Part shown: piece by piece, positions 8,716 to 20,406 of the stretch | Layout of the letters: each line of letters starts with the position of its first letter | Position numbering within the stretch: the stretch's first letter is position 1 | Assembly (NCBI RefSeq): GCF_900129835.1 | Contig: NZ_FQXA01000001.1 | Span: 868,001 to 932,000 of the forward strand | Direction: 5' to 3' | Length of the DNA stretch: 64,000 nt | DNA from: Stutzerimonas xanthomarina DSM 18231 | GTDB taxonomy: Bacteria > Pseudomonadota > Gammaproteobacteria > Pseudomonadales > Pseudomonadaceae | Notes under the pieces: model-generated | Told to the model about the DNA's origin: nothing | Seen by the model: the letters and a program-made list of their open reading frames with translations, nothing else | Databases searched by the model: none | Translations under genes and position numbers: made by a program

Positions 8716-9503
8716 GCCTGCTGCGCAGCTGGTTGACCAGCCTGCCCGGCTATCTGTGGAGCGGCTGGGGCGCGCTGGCCAGCCTGTTTCTGCTGCTGGC
8801 GGGCTGGGAGGCAGTCGCCAGTCACTATGGCGCGCTGGTTCTGCCGGCGCCGCTGGACACTTTTTCCCGTCTACTTCAACTGATCGATGAAGGTGCCGCC
8901 TGGCCGGAGCTGTTAGCCACCAGTCGCCGGGCCCTGCTTGGTTTCGCTCTTTCCGTGGTGGTCGGCAGCGTGATGGGGCTTGCCGCCGGGGTTTCCATGA
9001 CCGCCTCGATGATGGCGCGGCCGTTGATCACCGTACTCATGGGCATGCCGCCAATCGCCTGGCTGGTACTGGCAATGCTCTGGTTCGGCGCCAGCGACGG
9101 CACCCCGGTGTTCACCGTGTTCATCGCCAGCTTTCCGCTGGTATTCGTCGGCGCGCTGCAAGGCACCCGCACACTGGATAACCAACTCAAGGACATGGCC
9201 CTGGCATTTCGCCTGCCACGGAAGATGCTGTTGTTCGATGTCTATCTGCCCCACGTCGTCTCCTACCTGTTCCCCGCCTGGATCACCGCACTCGCCATGG
9301 CCTGGAAAATCGTGGTGATGGCCGAACTGCTCGCCACCCAGGATGGTGTCGGCGCCGCGCTGGCGGTGTCGCGCTCGCACCTTGATACCAGCGCCACCAT
9401 GGCTTGGATCACCGCGGTGGTCGGTCTGCTGCTGGCGGTGGAGTACCTGCTGCTGGAACCGATCAAGCGCGAAGTCGAGCGCTGGCGCGAGGTGTCCTCA
9501 TGA
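8712..9503 (+). CDS. ABC transporter permease (NitT/TauT type)
   Basis: A 263-residue inner-membrane protein with about six helices. It carries the BPD_transp_1 fold and an EAA-like loop (LKDMALAFRLPRKMLLFDVYLPH). Size and layout match SsuC/TauC-type permeases, which work as homodimers. It overlaps the binding-protein gene by 4 bases and the ATPase gene by 4 bases (ATGA), so translation is coupled. With its neighbours it should form a complete inner-membrane importer for a ligand brought across the outer membrane by the TonB receptor. Confidence 0.88.
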   Translation: MSLLRSWLTSLPGYLWSGWGALASLFLLLAGWEAVASHYGALVLPAPLDTFSRLLQLIDEGAAWPELLATSRRALLGFALSVVVGSVMGLAAGVSMTASMMARPLITVLMGMPPIAWLVLAMLWFGASDGTPVFTVFIASFPLVFVGALQGTRTLDNQLKDMALAFRLPRKMLLFDVYLPHVVSYLFPAWITALAMAWKIVVMAELLATQDGVGAALAVSRSHLDTSATMAWITAVVGLLLAVEYLLLEPIKREVERWREVSS

Positions 9504-10324
9504 CGCAATTGCACATCCACGGCCTGGCCCACGCCTTCGGCCGCGACGAGATATTCAGCGGCATCAACTTCAACCTGGCCGCGGGCGAAGTGGTCGCCTT
9601 GGTCGGCCCCTCCGGCTGCGGCAAGACCACCCTGCTGCATCTTTGCGCGGGGCTGCTGGACGTGCAGGAAGGTCGCATCGACAACGGTTTCGGCAACCCC
9701 GCCAGCATGTTCCAGCAACCGCGGCTGCTGCCGTGGAAAACCACGCTCGACAACATCGCCCTGGGGCTCAAGGCGGCAGGTATGCCGCGACAGAAACGTC
9801 TGCAGCAGGCCGGTACCCTGGCGCTGCGCCTGGGCCTCGCCAGCGGCGATCTCGGCAAGTTTCCGCATCAGCTTTCCGGCGGCATGCAGAGCCGCGTGTC
9901 GCTGGCGCGGGCACTGGTGCTGCAGCCGGACCTGCTGCTGCTCGACGAACCCTTCGCCGCGCTGGATATCGGCCTCAAGGAAGACCTCTACGCCCTGCTG
10001 CTGGCCGAGCAGGCCGCACGCGGCATGGGCGTGCTGATGATCACCCACGACCTGATGGAAGCCGTGCGCCTGGCTGACCGCATCCTGGTCATGGCGGCGG
10101 CGCCGGGGCGCATCGTCAGCCACCTGGAGCTGGATCTGCCAGCCGTACAGCGCAACGATGCCTGGATCTACCAGCACACCGCCGAGCTGCTGCAGTTGCC
10201 GGCCGTACGTGAGAGTTTCGGCCTGGCCACCCGCGCGCCGCAGACCTTGCCTGGCGCCGCCAAATTCGCGATTCGCGAGGCGGCACCCTTACCCCTCGCC
10301 AGCAGAGCACGCTCACGATGCTGA
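9500..10324 (+). CDS. ABC transporter ATP-binding protein (SsuB/TauB-like)
   Basis: A 274-residue nucleotide-binding subunit. Walker A is GPSGCGKTT, the signature is LSGGMQSRVSLARAL (GM instead of the common GQ), Walker B is LLLLDEPFAALD and the switch His is in MITHDLMEA. The start at ATG 9500 overlaps the permease stop; the upstream open frame is only a shadow of the permease. A C-terminal extension of about 40 residues follows the ATPase core. It energises import by the neighbouring permease and overlaps nnrS by 7 bases. Confidence 0.9.
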   Translation: MTQLHIHGLAHAFGRDEIFSGINFNLAAGEVVALVGPSGCGKTTLLHLCAGLLDVQEGRIDNGFGNPASMFQQPRLLPWKTTLDNIALGLKAAGMPRQKRLQQAGTLALRLGLASGDLGKFPHQLSGGMQSRVSLARALVLQPDLLLLDEPFAALDIGLKEDLYALLLAEQAARGMGVLMITHDLMEAVRLADRILVMAAAPGRIVSHLELDLPAVQRNDAWIYQHTAELLQLPAVRESFGLATRAPQTLPGAAKFAIREAAPLPLASRARSRC

Positions 10325-11574
10325 AAACCTTATCGCCGCGACTCGCCAACTGGTCGCTGCTGCTGTGCAGCTTCCGCCCGCTGTTTCTCGCCACCGTGCT
10401 GCTGGCTGTGGCCGGCATCGCACTCTGGCTGGGCTTTTTCGGGTTCGGGTTGCCGCTGCCAGGCGTGCCGGGTGGACCAATGGTCTGGCATGCCCACGAA
10501 ATGCTGCTCGGCTTCGGCCTGGCGGCGGTCGCCGGCTTCGTTCTCACCGCGGTGCCGGAATTCACTGCTACCGCAGCGTTCGGTCGGCGTGTGGGCTTCG
10601 GCTTTCTGCTGCTGTGGCTAGCCGCCAGGCTGAGCTTCTGGCTTTCCGGCGTTATGGGGCCGTGGCCGGCGGCGCTGTTCAACAGTGCCTTCGCCATCGC
10701 TCTGCTTGTGCTGCTCACACCGCGCCTGCTGGGCGACCCGCTGCGTCGGCAGTACGGCTTCTTCGGCGGGCTCGGCGCGCTGGCGCTGGTGACCGTGGGC
10801 TTTCATTTCGATGCCGTCGGCGGCCGATACCCGATGCGCTGGCTGTACGCTGGCATCGGCGTGATGATGGTGCTGATCGTGGTCGCCATGAGCCGAATCT
10901 CCATGCGCATTCTCAACGACGCCATCCAGGCACGCCGGAATGCCGGGCACGACGTGGACGACGACTACCGCGCGCGTCCGCCACGACGCAACCTGGCGAT
11001 CTTCTGCATCAGCCTGTTCACTCTCGCCGAATGGCTGGCACTGCCGGCCCCGCTGAACGGCTGGCTGGCCCTGGCCACAGCCGCCGCCCTGTTCAATCTG
11101 CTCAACGACTGGCACATCGGCCGGGCGCTGCTGGAGCGCTGGTCGCTGATGCTCTACAGCGTCTACTGGCTGATGGCGCTGGGCTATGGCGCACTGGGTG
11201 TCTCGCTGCTAGCGGACGGCTTTGTCAGCAGCGCCGGCCGCCATCTGCTGACACTCGGGGCCATGGGCGTCTCGATTCTCGCGGTGCTGTGCATCGCCGG
11301 GCGTACCCACAGTGGCTATACACTGGATCAGCGGCGCTGGGTGCCGACCGCCACCGGCCTGCTGATGTTTGCCGCGCTGCTGCGCGCAAGCGCCGGCCTG
11401 CCTGGCGCACCGGTGCCGCTGCTGAACATGCTCGCCGGGCTCGGTTGGCTGGCTGCTTTCGGCCTGGCATTGCGCTACCTGGCACCGATCTGGCTGCGCC
11501 CGCGCCCGGACGGTGGTACGGGATGTGAAGAACCGATGGATGAACACAGCACGGGTTCGGGCTGCCGGACCTGA
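10318..11574 (+). CDS. nnrS: NnrS family membrane protein
   Basis: A 418-residue polytopic membrane protein with about twelve helices. It has family landmarks: the N-terminal FRPLFL, the WHAHEMLLGFGLAAVAGF segment and a later GRTHSGYTL. The conserved histidines in WHAHE and in GRTH are the likely heme/metal ligands of this family. NnrS proteins are linked to denitrification and to nitric-oxide stress; in Vibrio NnrS limits formation of iron-nitrosyl complexes. Here it is the last gene of a Fur-box operon, which connects NO defence with iron import. The C-terminal tail of about 25 residues is polar. Confidence 0.88.
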   Translation: MLKTLSPRLANWSLLLCSFRPLFLATVLLAVAGIALWLGFFGFGLPLPGVPGGPMVWHAHEMLLGFGLAAVAGFVLTAVPEFTATAAFGRRVGFGFLLLWLAARLSFWLSGVMGPWPAALFNSAFAIALLVLLTPRLLGDPLRRQYGFFGGLGALALVTVGFHFDAVGGRYPMRWLYAGIGVMMVLIVVAMSRISMRILNDAIQARRNAGHDVDDDYRARPPRRNLAIFCISLFTLAEWLALPAPLNGWLALATAAALFNLLNDWHIGRALLERWSLMLYSVYWLMALGYGALGVSLLADGFVSSAGRHLLTLGAMGVSILAVLCIAGRTHSGYTLDQRRWVPTATGLLMFAALLRASAGLPGAPVPLLNMLAGLGWLAAFGLALRYLAPIWLRPRPDGGTGCEEPMDEHSTGSGCRT

Positions 11575-11662
11575 GCGGTGATCGGCAACCGGACGCGGTA
11601 TTCGCTGCAGGCGAACAGACAACCGAGCCGTGAATGCGGGCTCGGGGACGGAGAAGGCGCGG

Positions 11663-11696
11663 CGGTGGATAAGCTTCGCGTTATTCACCCTACCGC
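11663..11696. repeat. Short GTAGGGTGG-family palindrome
   Basis: An inverted repeat with arms GGTGGATAA and TTATTCACC (one mismatch), ending CACCCTACC. Its end sequence matches the longer palindromes at 18908, 45399 and 52467. It lies between nnrS and the bidirectional terminator. Confidence 0.6.
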
Positions 11697-11721
11697 TCTG
11701 CGGCAGGGGACAATTCATCTG

Positions 11722-11757
11722 AAACGAAAAGGGCGCATCGATGCGCCCTTTTCGTTT
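11722..11757. terminator. Bidirectional terminator between nnrS and spuH
   Basis: A perfect 18+18 base palindrome: a GC core (GGGCGCATC and complement) flanked by AAACGAAAA on one side and TTTTCGTTT on the other. It gives a T-tract on both strands and should stop both the nnrS operon and the convergent spu operon. Confidence 0.93.
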
Positions 11758-11774
11758 TGCGGCTCAAACCATCA

Positions 11775-12677
11775 TCAGGTATGTGCCGAGGGCGGCACCA
11801 GCACCTTGCGGCTGTCGATCACCTGACGCCAGGTGGGATTGCCAGCGGTTTCATCCATCGCCTGCTGCATCGCACGAATACGGCGCTTCTCGGCGCGGCG
11901 GCTGAGGTACCAGGCGAGAAAGGTAGCCAGCGAAACGCTGAGCAGGATCAGACTCGCCACCGCGTTGATCTCCGGTTTCACGCCCAGGCGCACGGCGGAG
12001 AAGATCTCCATCGGCAGAGTGGTCGAGCCGGGACCGGAGACGAAGCTGGCCAGTACCAGATCGTCCAGCGAGAGGGCAAAGGAGAGCATGCCGCCGGCCG
12101 CCAGCGAGGGCGCGATCATCGGCATGGTGATCAGGAAGAACACCTTCCACGGCCGCGCTCCGAGGTCCATCGCCGCTTCCTCGATGGACAGGTCCAGCTC
12201 GCGCAGGCGCGCCATCACCACTACCGCGACGTAGGCCGAGCAGAAGGTGGTGTGGGCGATCCAGATGGTGACGATGCCGCGCTGGGCAGGCCAGCCGATC
12301 AGCTGCGCCATGGCCACGAATAACAGCAGCAACGACAGACCGGTGATTACTTCCGGCATCACCAGCGGCGCCGTGACCAGGCCGCCAAACAGGGTGCGCC
12401 CGCGAAAGTTGGGGATTCGCGTCAGCACGAAGGCGGCCATGGTGCCCAGCGCGACTGCAGCAATGGCGGTGTAGAACGCGATTTCCAGCGAACGCATGAC
12501 CGCGCCCATCAGCTGGCTGTTGTCCAGCAACCCGGCATACCACTTCAGCGACCAGCCACCCCACACCGTCACCAGCCGTGAGGCGTTGAAGGAGTAGATC
12601 ACCAGCAGCACCATCGGCAGGTAGATGAAAAACAGCCCGAGCACCAGGATCAGGTTGGAAAAGCTGTAACGCTTCAT
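11775..12677 (-). CDS. spuH: Polyamine ABC transporter permease SpuH (PotI-like)
   Basis: A 300-residue inner-membrane permease with six helices. Its EAA loop (SIEEAAMDLGARPWKVFFLITMP) is typical of spermidine/putrescine PotI/PotC proteins. Together with SpuG it forms the channel for polyamines delivered by SpuD or SpuE. It overlaps spuG by 4 bases and is the last gene of the operon before the terminator at 11722. Gene order equals the spuDEFGH order of P. aeruginosa. Confidence 0.93.
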   Translation of the reverse strand: MKRYSFSNLILVLGLFFIYLPMVLLVIYSFNASRLVTVWGGWSLKWYAGLLDNSQLMGAVMRSLEIAFYTAIAAVALGTMAAFVLTRIPNFRGRTLFGGLVTAPLVMPEVITGLSLLLLFVAMAQLIGWPAQRGIVTIWIAHTTFCSAYVAVVVMARLRELDLSIEEAAMDLGARPWKVFFLITMPMIAPSLAAGGMLSFALSLDDLVLASFVSGPGSTTLPMEIFSAVRLGVKPEINAVASLILLSVSLATFLAWYLSRRAEKRRIRAMQQAMDETAGNPTWRQVIDSRKVLVPPSAHT

Positions 12678-13570
12678 AGCTTGCCCTCCAGTTCCTTGGT
12701 TTGGTTGCGGTTGAACAGAATGATCGGCACCAATAGGATCGCCAGCATCACCACCGCCAGTGCAGACGCTACCGGCCAGTCGCGGTTATTGAAGAACTCC
12801 TGCCACAGCACCTTGCCGATCATCAGCGTCTCCGGCCCGCCAAGCAGCTCCGGAATGACGAACTCGCCCACTACCGGAATGAATACCAGCATGCAGCCGG
12901 CGATGATGCCGTTTTTGGACAGGGGCACCGTGATCTTCCAGAAACTGGTCAGGTTGCGCGCGCCCAGGTCAGACGCGGCCTCCAGCAGGCTGAGGTCATG
13001 CTTCACCAGATTGGCGTAAAGCGGCAGGATCATGAACGGCAGGTAGGAATACACCACGCCGATGTAGACGGCGAGATCGGTGTTGAGGATGCGCAGCGGT
13101 TCGTCGATGAGGCCCAGGCCCTGCAGCAGTCCGTTAAGAATGCCATTGCTGCTGAGGATGCCCATCCAGGCATAGACGCGAATCAGGATCGCCGTCCAGG
13201 TCGGCATCATGATCAGCAGCAGCAGCACGGTCTGCAGATCCTTGCGCGCCCGAGCGATGGCGTAGGCCATCGGATAACCGACCAGGAGGCAGATCAGCGT
13301 ACTGAAGAAGGCGATGCGCAGCGAACCGGCGTAGGCCGCCCAGTACAGATCGTCTTCGCTGAGGAACACATAGTTGCCCAGGTTGATGATGATCTGCAGC
13401 TGCTGCTCGGCATAAGCAAACACCTCTGTATAGGGCGGAATCGCCACATCGGCTTCGGCGAAGCTGATCTTCAGCACGATCACGAACGGCAGCAGGAAAA
13501 ACAGCGCCAACCAGAGGAAGGGAACGCCGATGACCAGCCGACGGCCCGGGTTCAGCCGCGAGCGCCTCAT
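12674..13570 (-). CDS. spuG: Polyamine ABC transporter permease SpuG (PotH-like)
   Basis: A 298-residue permease with a cytoplasmic N-terminus, one helix at about residues 12-34, a long periplasmic loop, then five helices. The EAA motif is LLEAASDLGARNLTSFWKITVP. The chosen start (13570) makes an ATGA overlap with the spuF stop; the frame is open 30 bases further but without a better site. It is the partner of SpuH. Confidence 0.93.
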   Translation of the reverse strand: MRRSRLNPGRRLVIGVPFLWLALFFLLPFVIVLKISFAEADVAIPPYTEVFAYAEQQLQIIINLGNYVFLSEDDLYWAAYAGSLRIAFFSTLICLLVGYPMAYAIARARKDLQTVLLLLIMMPTWTAILIRVYAWMGILSSNGILNGLLQGLGLIDEPLRILNTDLAVYIGVVYSYLPFMILPLYANLVKHDLSLLEAASDLGARNLTSFWKITVPLSKNGIIAGCMLVFIPVVGEFVIPELLGGPETLMIGKVLWQEFFNNRDWPVASALAVVMLAILLVPIILFNRNQTKELEGKL

Positions 13571-14718
13571 GCCTGCAACACCACGCCGCTGTCGTCCCAC
13601 CAGTAGACGAACACTTCCTGCTCCCAGGTTGGCAGCTTCACATGGCGTTCGGCGTTAGCCATGAATGCCTGCAGAATGCCGCCGGACGGCATCTGGATGT
13701 AATAAACCGAATGTCCGCCCAGATAGGCGATGTCGTAGACGATGCCCTTGGCCCAGTTGTAACCGGGTCGCTGCAGGTCGGGCAGCTCGGTGCCGATCAG
13801 CAGCTTTTCGGGGCGTATCGCATAGGTGATCTGCTTGTCCTGGGCGCGGGTGCTGATGCCGTGGCCGACGTAGATCGGGTTTTCCAGGCCAGGACAGGCA
13901 ATCACGGCATGATCTTCCAGGTCTTCGATGAGTTCACCGTCGAACAGGTTGACGTTGCCGATGAATTCGCAGACCAGCCGACTGGCCGGCGTCTCGTAGA
14001 TGTCCATCGGGCTGCCGACCTGGGCAATCCAACCCAGGTGCATGATGGCAATGCGTTCGGCCATGGTCATGGCCTCTTCCTGATCGTGGGTGACCATCAC
14101 GCAGGTGACCCCGACCCGCTCGATGATCTGGACCAGTTCCAGCTGCATCTGCGAGCGCAGTTTCTTGTCCAGCGCGCCCATGGGCTCGTCGAGCAAAAGC
14201 AGCTTGGGTCGCTTGGCCAGCGAGCGCGCCAGGGCGACACGCTGGCGCTGACCGCCCGAGAGCTGGTGCGGCTTGCGCTTGGCGTACTGGCTCATCTGCA
14301 CCAGTGTGAGCATCTCATCGACGCGGGTCTGCACTTCGTCCTTTGACAGCCCGTCCTGCTTCAAACCGAAGGCAATGTTCTGCGCTACGGTCATGTGCGG
14401 GAACAGCGCGTAAGACTGGAACATCATGTTGATCGGCCGCTCGTACGGCGGCATATCGGTGATGTCCTGGCCGTCGAGGAAGATCCGCCCTTCGGTGGGC
14501 CGTTCGAAGCCAGCCAGCATGCGCAATAAAGTGGACTTGCCCGAGCCGGAACCTCCAAGCAGGGCAAAGATCTCGCCCTGGTGAATGCTCAACGAGACAT
14601 CATCAACCGCCACCGTTTCGTCGAACTTCTTGGTGACGCGGTCGATCTTCAGCAGCACCTGCTTGTTCTGGCTCTCACCGGTGAGGGCCTTTTTGTAGGC
14701 GCTGGAGGCAACGGCCAT
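13567..14718 (-). CDS. spuF: Polyamine ABC transporter ATPase SpuF (PotG-like)
   Basis: A 383-residue ATPase. Walker A is GGSGSGKST, the signature LSGGQRQRVALARSL, Walker B LLLLDEPMGALD, H-loop VTHDQEE. A C-terminal TOBE domain follows (about residues 285-380), as in PotG/PotA. The start at 14718 (MAVASSAYKK) was preferred over the frame extension upstream. It couples ATP hydrolysis to putrescine/spermidine import through SpuGH. The 102-base gap to spuE contains an imperfect hairpin (14786-14816 region). Confidence 0.94.
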   Translation of the reverse strand: MAVASSAYKKALTGESQNKQVLLKIDRVTKKFDETVAVDDVSLSIHQGEIFALLGGSGSGKSTLLRMLAGFERPTEGRIFLDGQDITDMPPYERPINMMFQSYALFPHMTVAQNIAFGLKQDGLSKDEVQTRVDEMLTLVQMSQYAKRKPHQLSGGQRQRVALARSLAKRPKLLLLDEPMGALDKKLRSQMQLELVQIIERVGVTCVMVTHDQEEAMTMAERIAIMHLGWIAQVGSPMDIYETPASRLVCEFIGNVNLFDGELIEDLEDHAVIACPGLENPIYVGHGISTRAQDKQITYAIRPEKLLIGTELPDLQRPGYNWAKGIVYDIAYLGGHSVYYIQMPSGGILQAFMANAERHVKLPTWEQEVFVYWWDDSGVVLQA

Positions 14719-14820
14719 GCGCGAACTCCCGATTGAAAATAATGGACCCGGACAACCCGGAAATGTCATGGAGCGCGGGCAACACGGGCGCCGAATAGCG
14801 ATCCGTGTCGCCCGGTGTGG

Positions 14821-15936
<1,116 letters not shown>

Positions 15937-16091
15937 TCAGTGGGCGAAAGGCGGGCTATTTATTGGAAAAACCTCTAAAAATCAACTGGCACGGCGCAAC
16001 AAACGAGACGGTCACGCCCAAAGGTGGCACCACAGCGGACCGCAAGCCAGCGTTGCGGGTCCGTACTTCGCCTCTTGCAAAGGTTTGTGAA

Positions 16092-16125
16092 GCCTCGCCA
16101 TGCCCGCAAGCAGGCCTGGCGAGGC
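16092..16125 (-). terminator. Intercistronic hairpin between spuD and spuE
   Basis: Nine-base perfect arms (GCCTCGCCA and TGGCGAGGC) with additional GCC/GGC pairing inside the loop, directly after the spuD stop. No long T-tract on the minus strand, so it probably stabilises or attenuates rather than fully terminates. Confidence 0.6.
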
Positions 16126-16132
16126 GGCTGGA

Positions 16133-17479
<1,347 letters not shown>

Positions 17480-18838
17480 CTAACCTCGCGCATCTTTCAA
17501 GGTCGCGTCCAGGCACAGCTTGACCTTGCCGATCAGCTCGTCGATCTGCTCCTCGTTGATCACCAGCGGTGGTGAAATGATCATGGTGTCCCCCACGGCG
17601 CGCATCACCAGACCATTGCGGAAGCAGTGCTCGCGACAGAGCATGCCCACGCCAGGGTCAGCGAAGCGTTCACGGGTCTTCTTGTTTTTCACCAGTTCCA
17701 GCGCGCCAAGCATGCCGACGCCTCGGGCCTCACCTACCAGCGGGTGCTCGACCAGCTCACGCCAGCGAGATTGCAAATAAGGTGCCGTCTTGCTTTTCAC
17801 CCGCTCGACGATCTTTTCCTCGCGCATGATGCGGATGTTTTCCAGCGCCACCGCGGCCGCTACCGGATGCCCGGAGTAGGTGAAGCCGTGGTAGAACTCG
17901 CCGCCTTCGTTGAGCGTGTGCACCACTTCGTCGCGCACTACCACGCCGCCCATGGGCAGATAACCGGACGTCAGGCCCTTGGCGATCGGCATCAAGTCCG
18001 GTGCGTTGCCGTAATGGTCGCTGCCGAACCACTCGCCGGTGCGGCCGAAGCCACAGATCACTTCGTCAGCGATGAACAGGATGTCGTAGCGGGCGAGGAT
18101 TTCGCGAATCTTGGGCCAGTAGCTGTCCGGCGGAATGATCACGCCGCCGGCGCCCTGGATCGGCTCGGCAATAAAGGCGGCGACCTTGTCTTCGCCGACG
18201 TCGAGGATCTTCTGCTCCAACTGCTGGGCGACGCGGACACCGAATTCCTCCGGATCCAGATCACCGCCCTCGCCGAACCAGTAGGGCTGGTCGATGTGCT
18301 CGATGCCCGGGATCGGGCCATCGCCCTGCTCGTGCATGGCCTTCATACCGCCAAGGCTGGCGCCGGCGATGGTCGAGCCGTGATAGCCGTTCCAGCGGCC
18401 GATTACGACTTTCTTCTGTGGTTGGCCCTTGATTGCCCAGTAATGACGCACCATGCGCAGCACGGTGTCGTTGGCTTCCGAGCCGGAGCCGGTAAAGAAC
18501 ACATGGTTCATGCCTTCCGGCGCGATCTCGGCGATAGCCTTGGCCAATGCCAGCGCTGGCGGGTGGGCGGTCTGGAAAAACAGGTTGTAATAAGGGAGTT
18601 CGCGCATCTGCCGGGTGGCCGCCTCGACCAGTTCTTCGCGGCCATAGCCGAGGTTGACGCACCAGAGCCCGGCCATCGCATCGAGGATCTTGTGGCCTTC
18701 GCTGTCCCAGAGGTAGACACCCTCGCCCCGCGTGATGATGCGCGTGCCCTTGGCGTTCAGCGCCTTGAAGTCGGTGAACGGCGGCAAGTGATGGTCGCGG
18801 CTCAGGGCTTGCCATTGCAGGGTTTGCGAATCGCTCAT
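17480..18838 (-). CDS. spuC: Putrescine-pyruvate aminotransferase SpuC
   Basis: A 452-residue class III (fold type I) aminotransferase. The PLP-binding lysine is K287 in PIAKGLTSG; the phosphate-site GSGSEAND and the [14 protein letters not shown] aspartate segment are present. SpuC transfers the amino group of putrescine (and related amines) to pyruvate, giving 4-aminobutyraldehyde and alanine. The aldehyde is then oxidised by KauB (encoded at 45730). It lies in the spu operon between spuB and spuD; a palindromic repeat sits in the spuB-spuC gap. Confidence 0.93.
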   Translation of the reverse strand: MSDSQTLQWQALSRDHHLPPFTDFKALNAKGTRIITRGEGVYLWDSEGHKILDAMAGLWCVNLGYGREELVEAATRQMRELPYYNLFFQTAHPPALALAKAIAEIAPEGMNHVFFTGSGSEANDTVLRMVRHYWAIKGQPQKKVVIGRWNGYHGSTIAGASLGGMKAMHEQGDGPIPGIEHIDQPYWFGEGGDLDPEEFGVRVAQQLEQKILDVGEDKVAAFIAEPIQGAGGVIIPPDSYWPKIREILARYDILFIADEVICGFGRTGEWFGSDHYGNAPDLMPIAKGLTSGYLPMGGVVVRDEVVHTLNEGGEFYHGFTYSGHPVAAAVALENIRIMREEKIVERVKSKTAPYLQSRWRELVEHPLVGEARGVGMLGALELVKNKKTRERFADPGVGMLCREHCFRNGLVMRAVGDTMIISPPLVINEEQIDELIGKVKLCLDATLKDARG

Positions 18839-18907
18839 CAGTCACCTCTTTTAATTCGTAATTTTCGATGGTGAAAAATCTCATCCATCAGAAGCCTTCG
18901 GCGAAAC

Positions 18908-18994
18908 ATAGGGTGGATCACGCCTCATCGATCCACCGGGTGGCGAACCCCTCTACGGAGCCACGGTGGATGAGAAAAGCGTCATCGACCCTAC
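18908..18994. repeat. GTAGGGTGG-family palindromic repeat inside the spu operon
   Basis: An 87-base element bounded by ATAGGGTGGATCACGC and ATCGACCCTAC, with internal GATCCACC and GGTGGATG. It has the same ends and inner GATCCACC/GGTGGATG layout as the tandem copies at 45399. It lies between spuB and spuC, so it is transcribed within the operon. Confidence 0.75.
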
Positions 18995-19002
18995 GACTTC
19001 CT

Positions 19003-20361
19003 TTACACCGAGAGCATCAGAAATTCCCGCTCCCACGAGCTGATGACCCGGTGGTAGTTTTCCTGCTCGGCGCGCTTGACCGCGATGTAGCCGGTGATGA
19101 ATTTGGGGCTCAGGTACTTCTCCAGCGAGCGGCAGTTCTCCATACGTTCCAGTGCCGCTTCGAGCGTGAGCGGCAGGCGCAGGTTGCGGCGCTCATAGCC
19201 GCGACCCTTGACTGGTTGACTCGGCCGCAGCTCCTCGACCATGCCGATATAGCCGCACAGCAGGCTCGCCGCGATGGCCAGATACGGATTGGCATCGGCG
19301 CCCGGCAGACGGTTCTCGACGCGGCGGTTCTGCGGATCAGAATCCGGAACCCGCAGGCCTACGGTGCGATTTTCCTCGCCCCATTCGACGTTGACTGGCG
19401 CCGAGGTGTCCGGCAGGAAGCGGCGGAACGAATTGACGTTCGGCGCAAACAGCGGCAACAGCTCGGGAATGTATTTCTGCAGGCCACCGACGTGGTGCAG
19501 GAACAGCTGGCTCATGGTGCCGTCGCTGTTGGAAAAGATGTTGCGCCCGGTTTCGATGTCCACCACGCTCTGGTGCAGATGCATGGCGCTGCCCGGCTCG
19601 CCGGTCATGGGCTTGGCCATGAAGGTGGCCGCCACGTTGTGCTTGAGCGCCGCCTCGCGCATGGTGCGCTTGAACACCAGAATCTGATCGGCCAGGTGCA
19701 GCGCCTCGCCATGACGGAAGTTGATTTCCATCTGTGCGGTGCCTTCTTCGTGGATCAGCGTATCCAGATCCAGCCCCTGGGCTTCGCACCAGTCGTACAT
19801 GTCTTCGAACAGCGGGTCGAACTCGTTGGCCGCGTCGATGGAGAACGACTGTCGGCCCGTCTCCTGCCGGCCTGAACGCCCGATCGGCGGCTGGAACGGC
19901 AGGTCCGGGTCTTCGCAGCGCTTGGTCAGGTAGAACTCCATCTCTGGCGCGACAATAGGCTGCCAGCCCCGATCGGCATACATCTTCAACACCCGCTTGA
20001 GGATGTTGCGTGGCGAGATCTCGATGGGGTTGCCCATCTTGTCATAGGTGTCGTGGATCACCTGCGCAGTCGGCTCGATGGCCCAGGGCACCAGGAACAC
20101 GGCATCGGGATCGGGACGGCAGAACATGTCGATATCCGCAGGGTCGAGCAGCTCGTAATAGATATCGTCCTCGACGTAGTCGCCGGTCACGGTCTGCAGC
20201 AGCACGCTTTCCGGCAGACGCATGCCCTTCTCACCAAGGAATTTGTTGGTGGGTGAAATTTTGCCGCGGGCGATGCCGGTCAGGTCGCTGATCAGGCACT
20301 CCACCTCGGTGATCTTGCGTTCTTTCAGCCAGCCGGTAAGCTGGTCGAGCTTGCTGGACAT
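19003..20361 (-). CDS. spuB: Glutamine-synthetase-like gamma-glutamylpolyamine synthetase SpuB
   Basis: A 452-residue protein of the GlnA/PuuA superfamily. It has a short N-terminal beta-grasp region (ECLISDLTGIARGK) and a C-terminal catalytic domain with EMEFYL, EEGTAQMEINF, GSAMHLHQS and NRTVGLRVP. These match the metal- and ATP-binding segments of glutamine synthetase. The family ligates glutamate to putrescine or other polyamines. A related paralogue, SpuI, is encoded divergently. It begins 45 bases after the spuA stop, so it lies in one transcript with spuA. Confidence 0.92.
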   Translation of the reverse strand: MSSKLDQLTGWLKERKITEVECLISDLTGIARGKISPTNKFLGEKGMRLPESVLLQTVTGDYVEDDIYYELLDPADIDMFCRPDPDAVFLVPWAIEPTAQVIHDTYDKMGNPIEISPRNILKRVLKMYADRGWQPIVAPEMEFYLTKRCEDPDLPFQPPIGRSGRQETGRQSFSIDAANEFDPLFEDMYDWCEAQGLDLDTLIHEEGTAQMEINFRHGEALHLADQILVFKRTMREAALKHNVAATFMAKPMTGEPGSAMHLHQSVVDIETGRNIFSNSDGTMSQLFLHHVGGLQKYIPELLPLFAPNVNSFRRFLPDTSAPVNVEWGEENRTVGLRVPDSDPQNRRVENRLPGADANPYLAIAASLLCGYIGMVEELRPSQPVKGRGYERRNLRLPLTLEAALERMENCRSLEKYLSPKFITGYIAVKRAEQENYHRVISSWEREFLMLSV

Positions 20362-20406
20362 ATCGACCTCAGAAATTAATGAAACGAGCGCCGAACCGGC
20401 CCGCGC

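Noticed and set aside
10158-11528. 456-codon open frame on the plus strand
   Set aside because: Out-of-frame shadow of nnrS; Ala/Arg-rich with no domain.
17627-18874. 415-codon open frame on the plus strand
   Set aside because: Antisense to spuC; no recognisable features.
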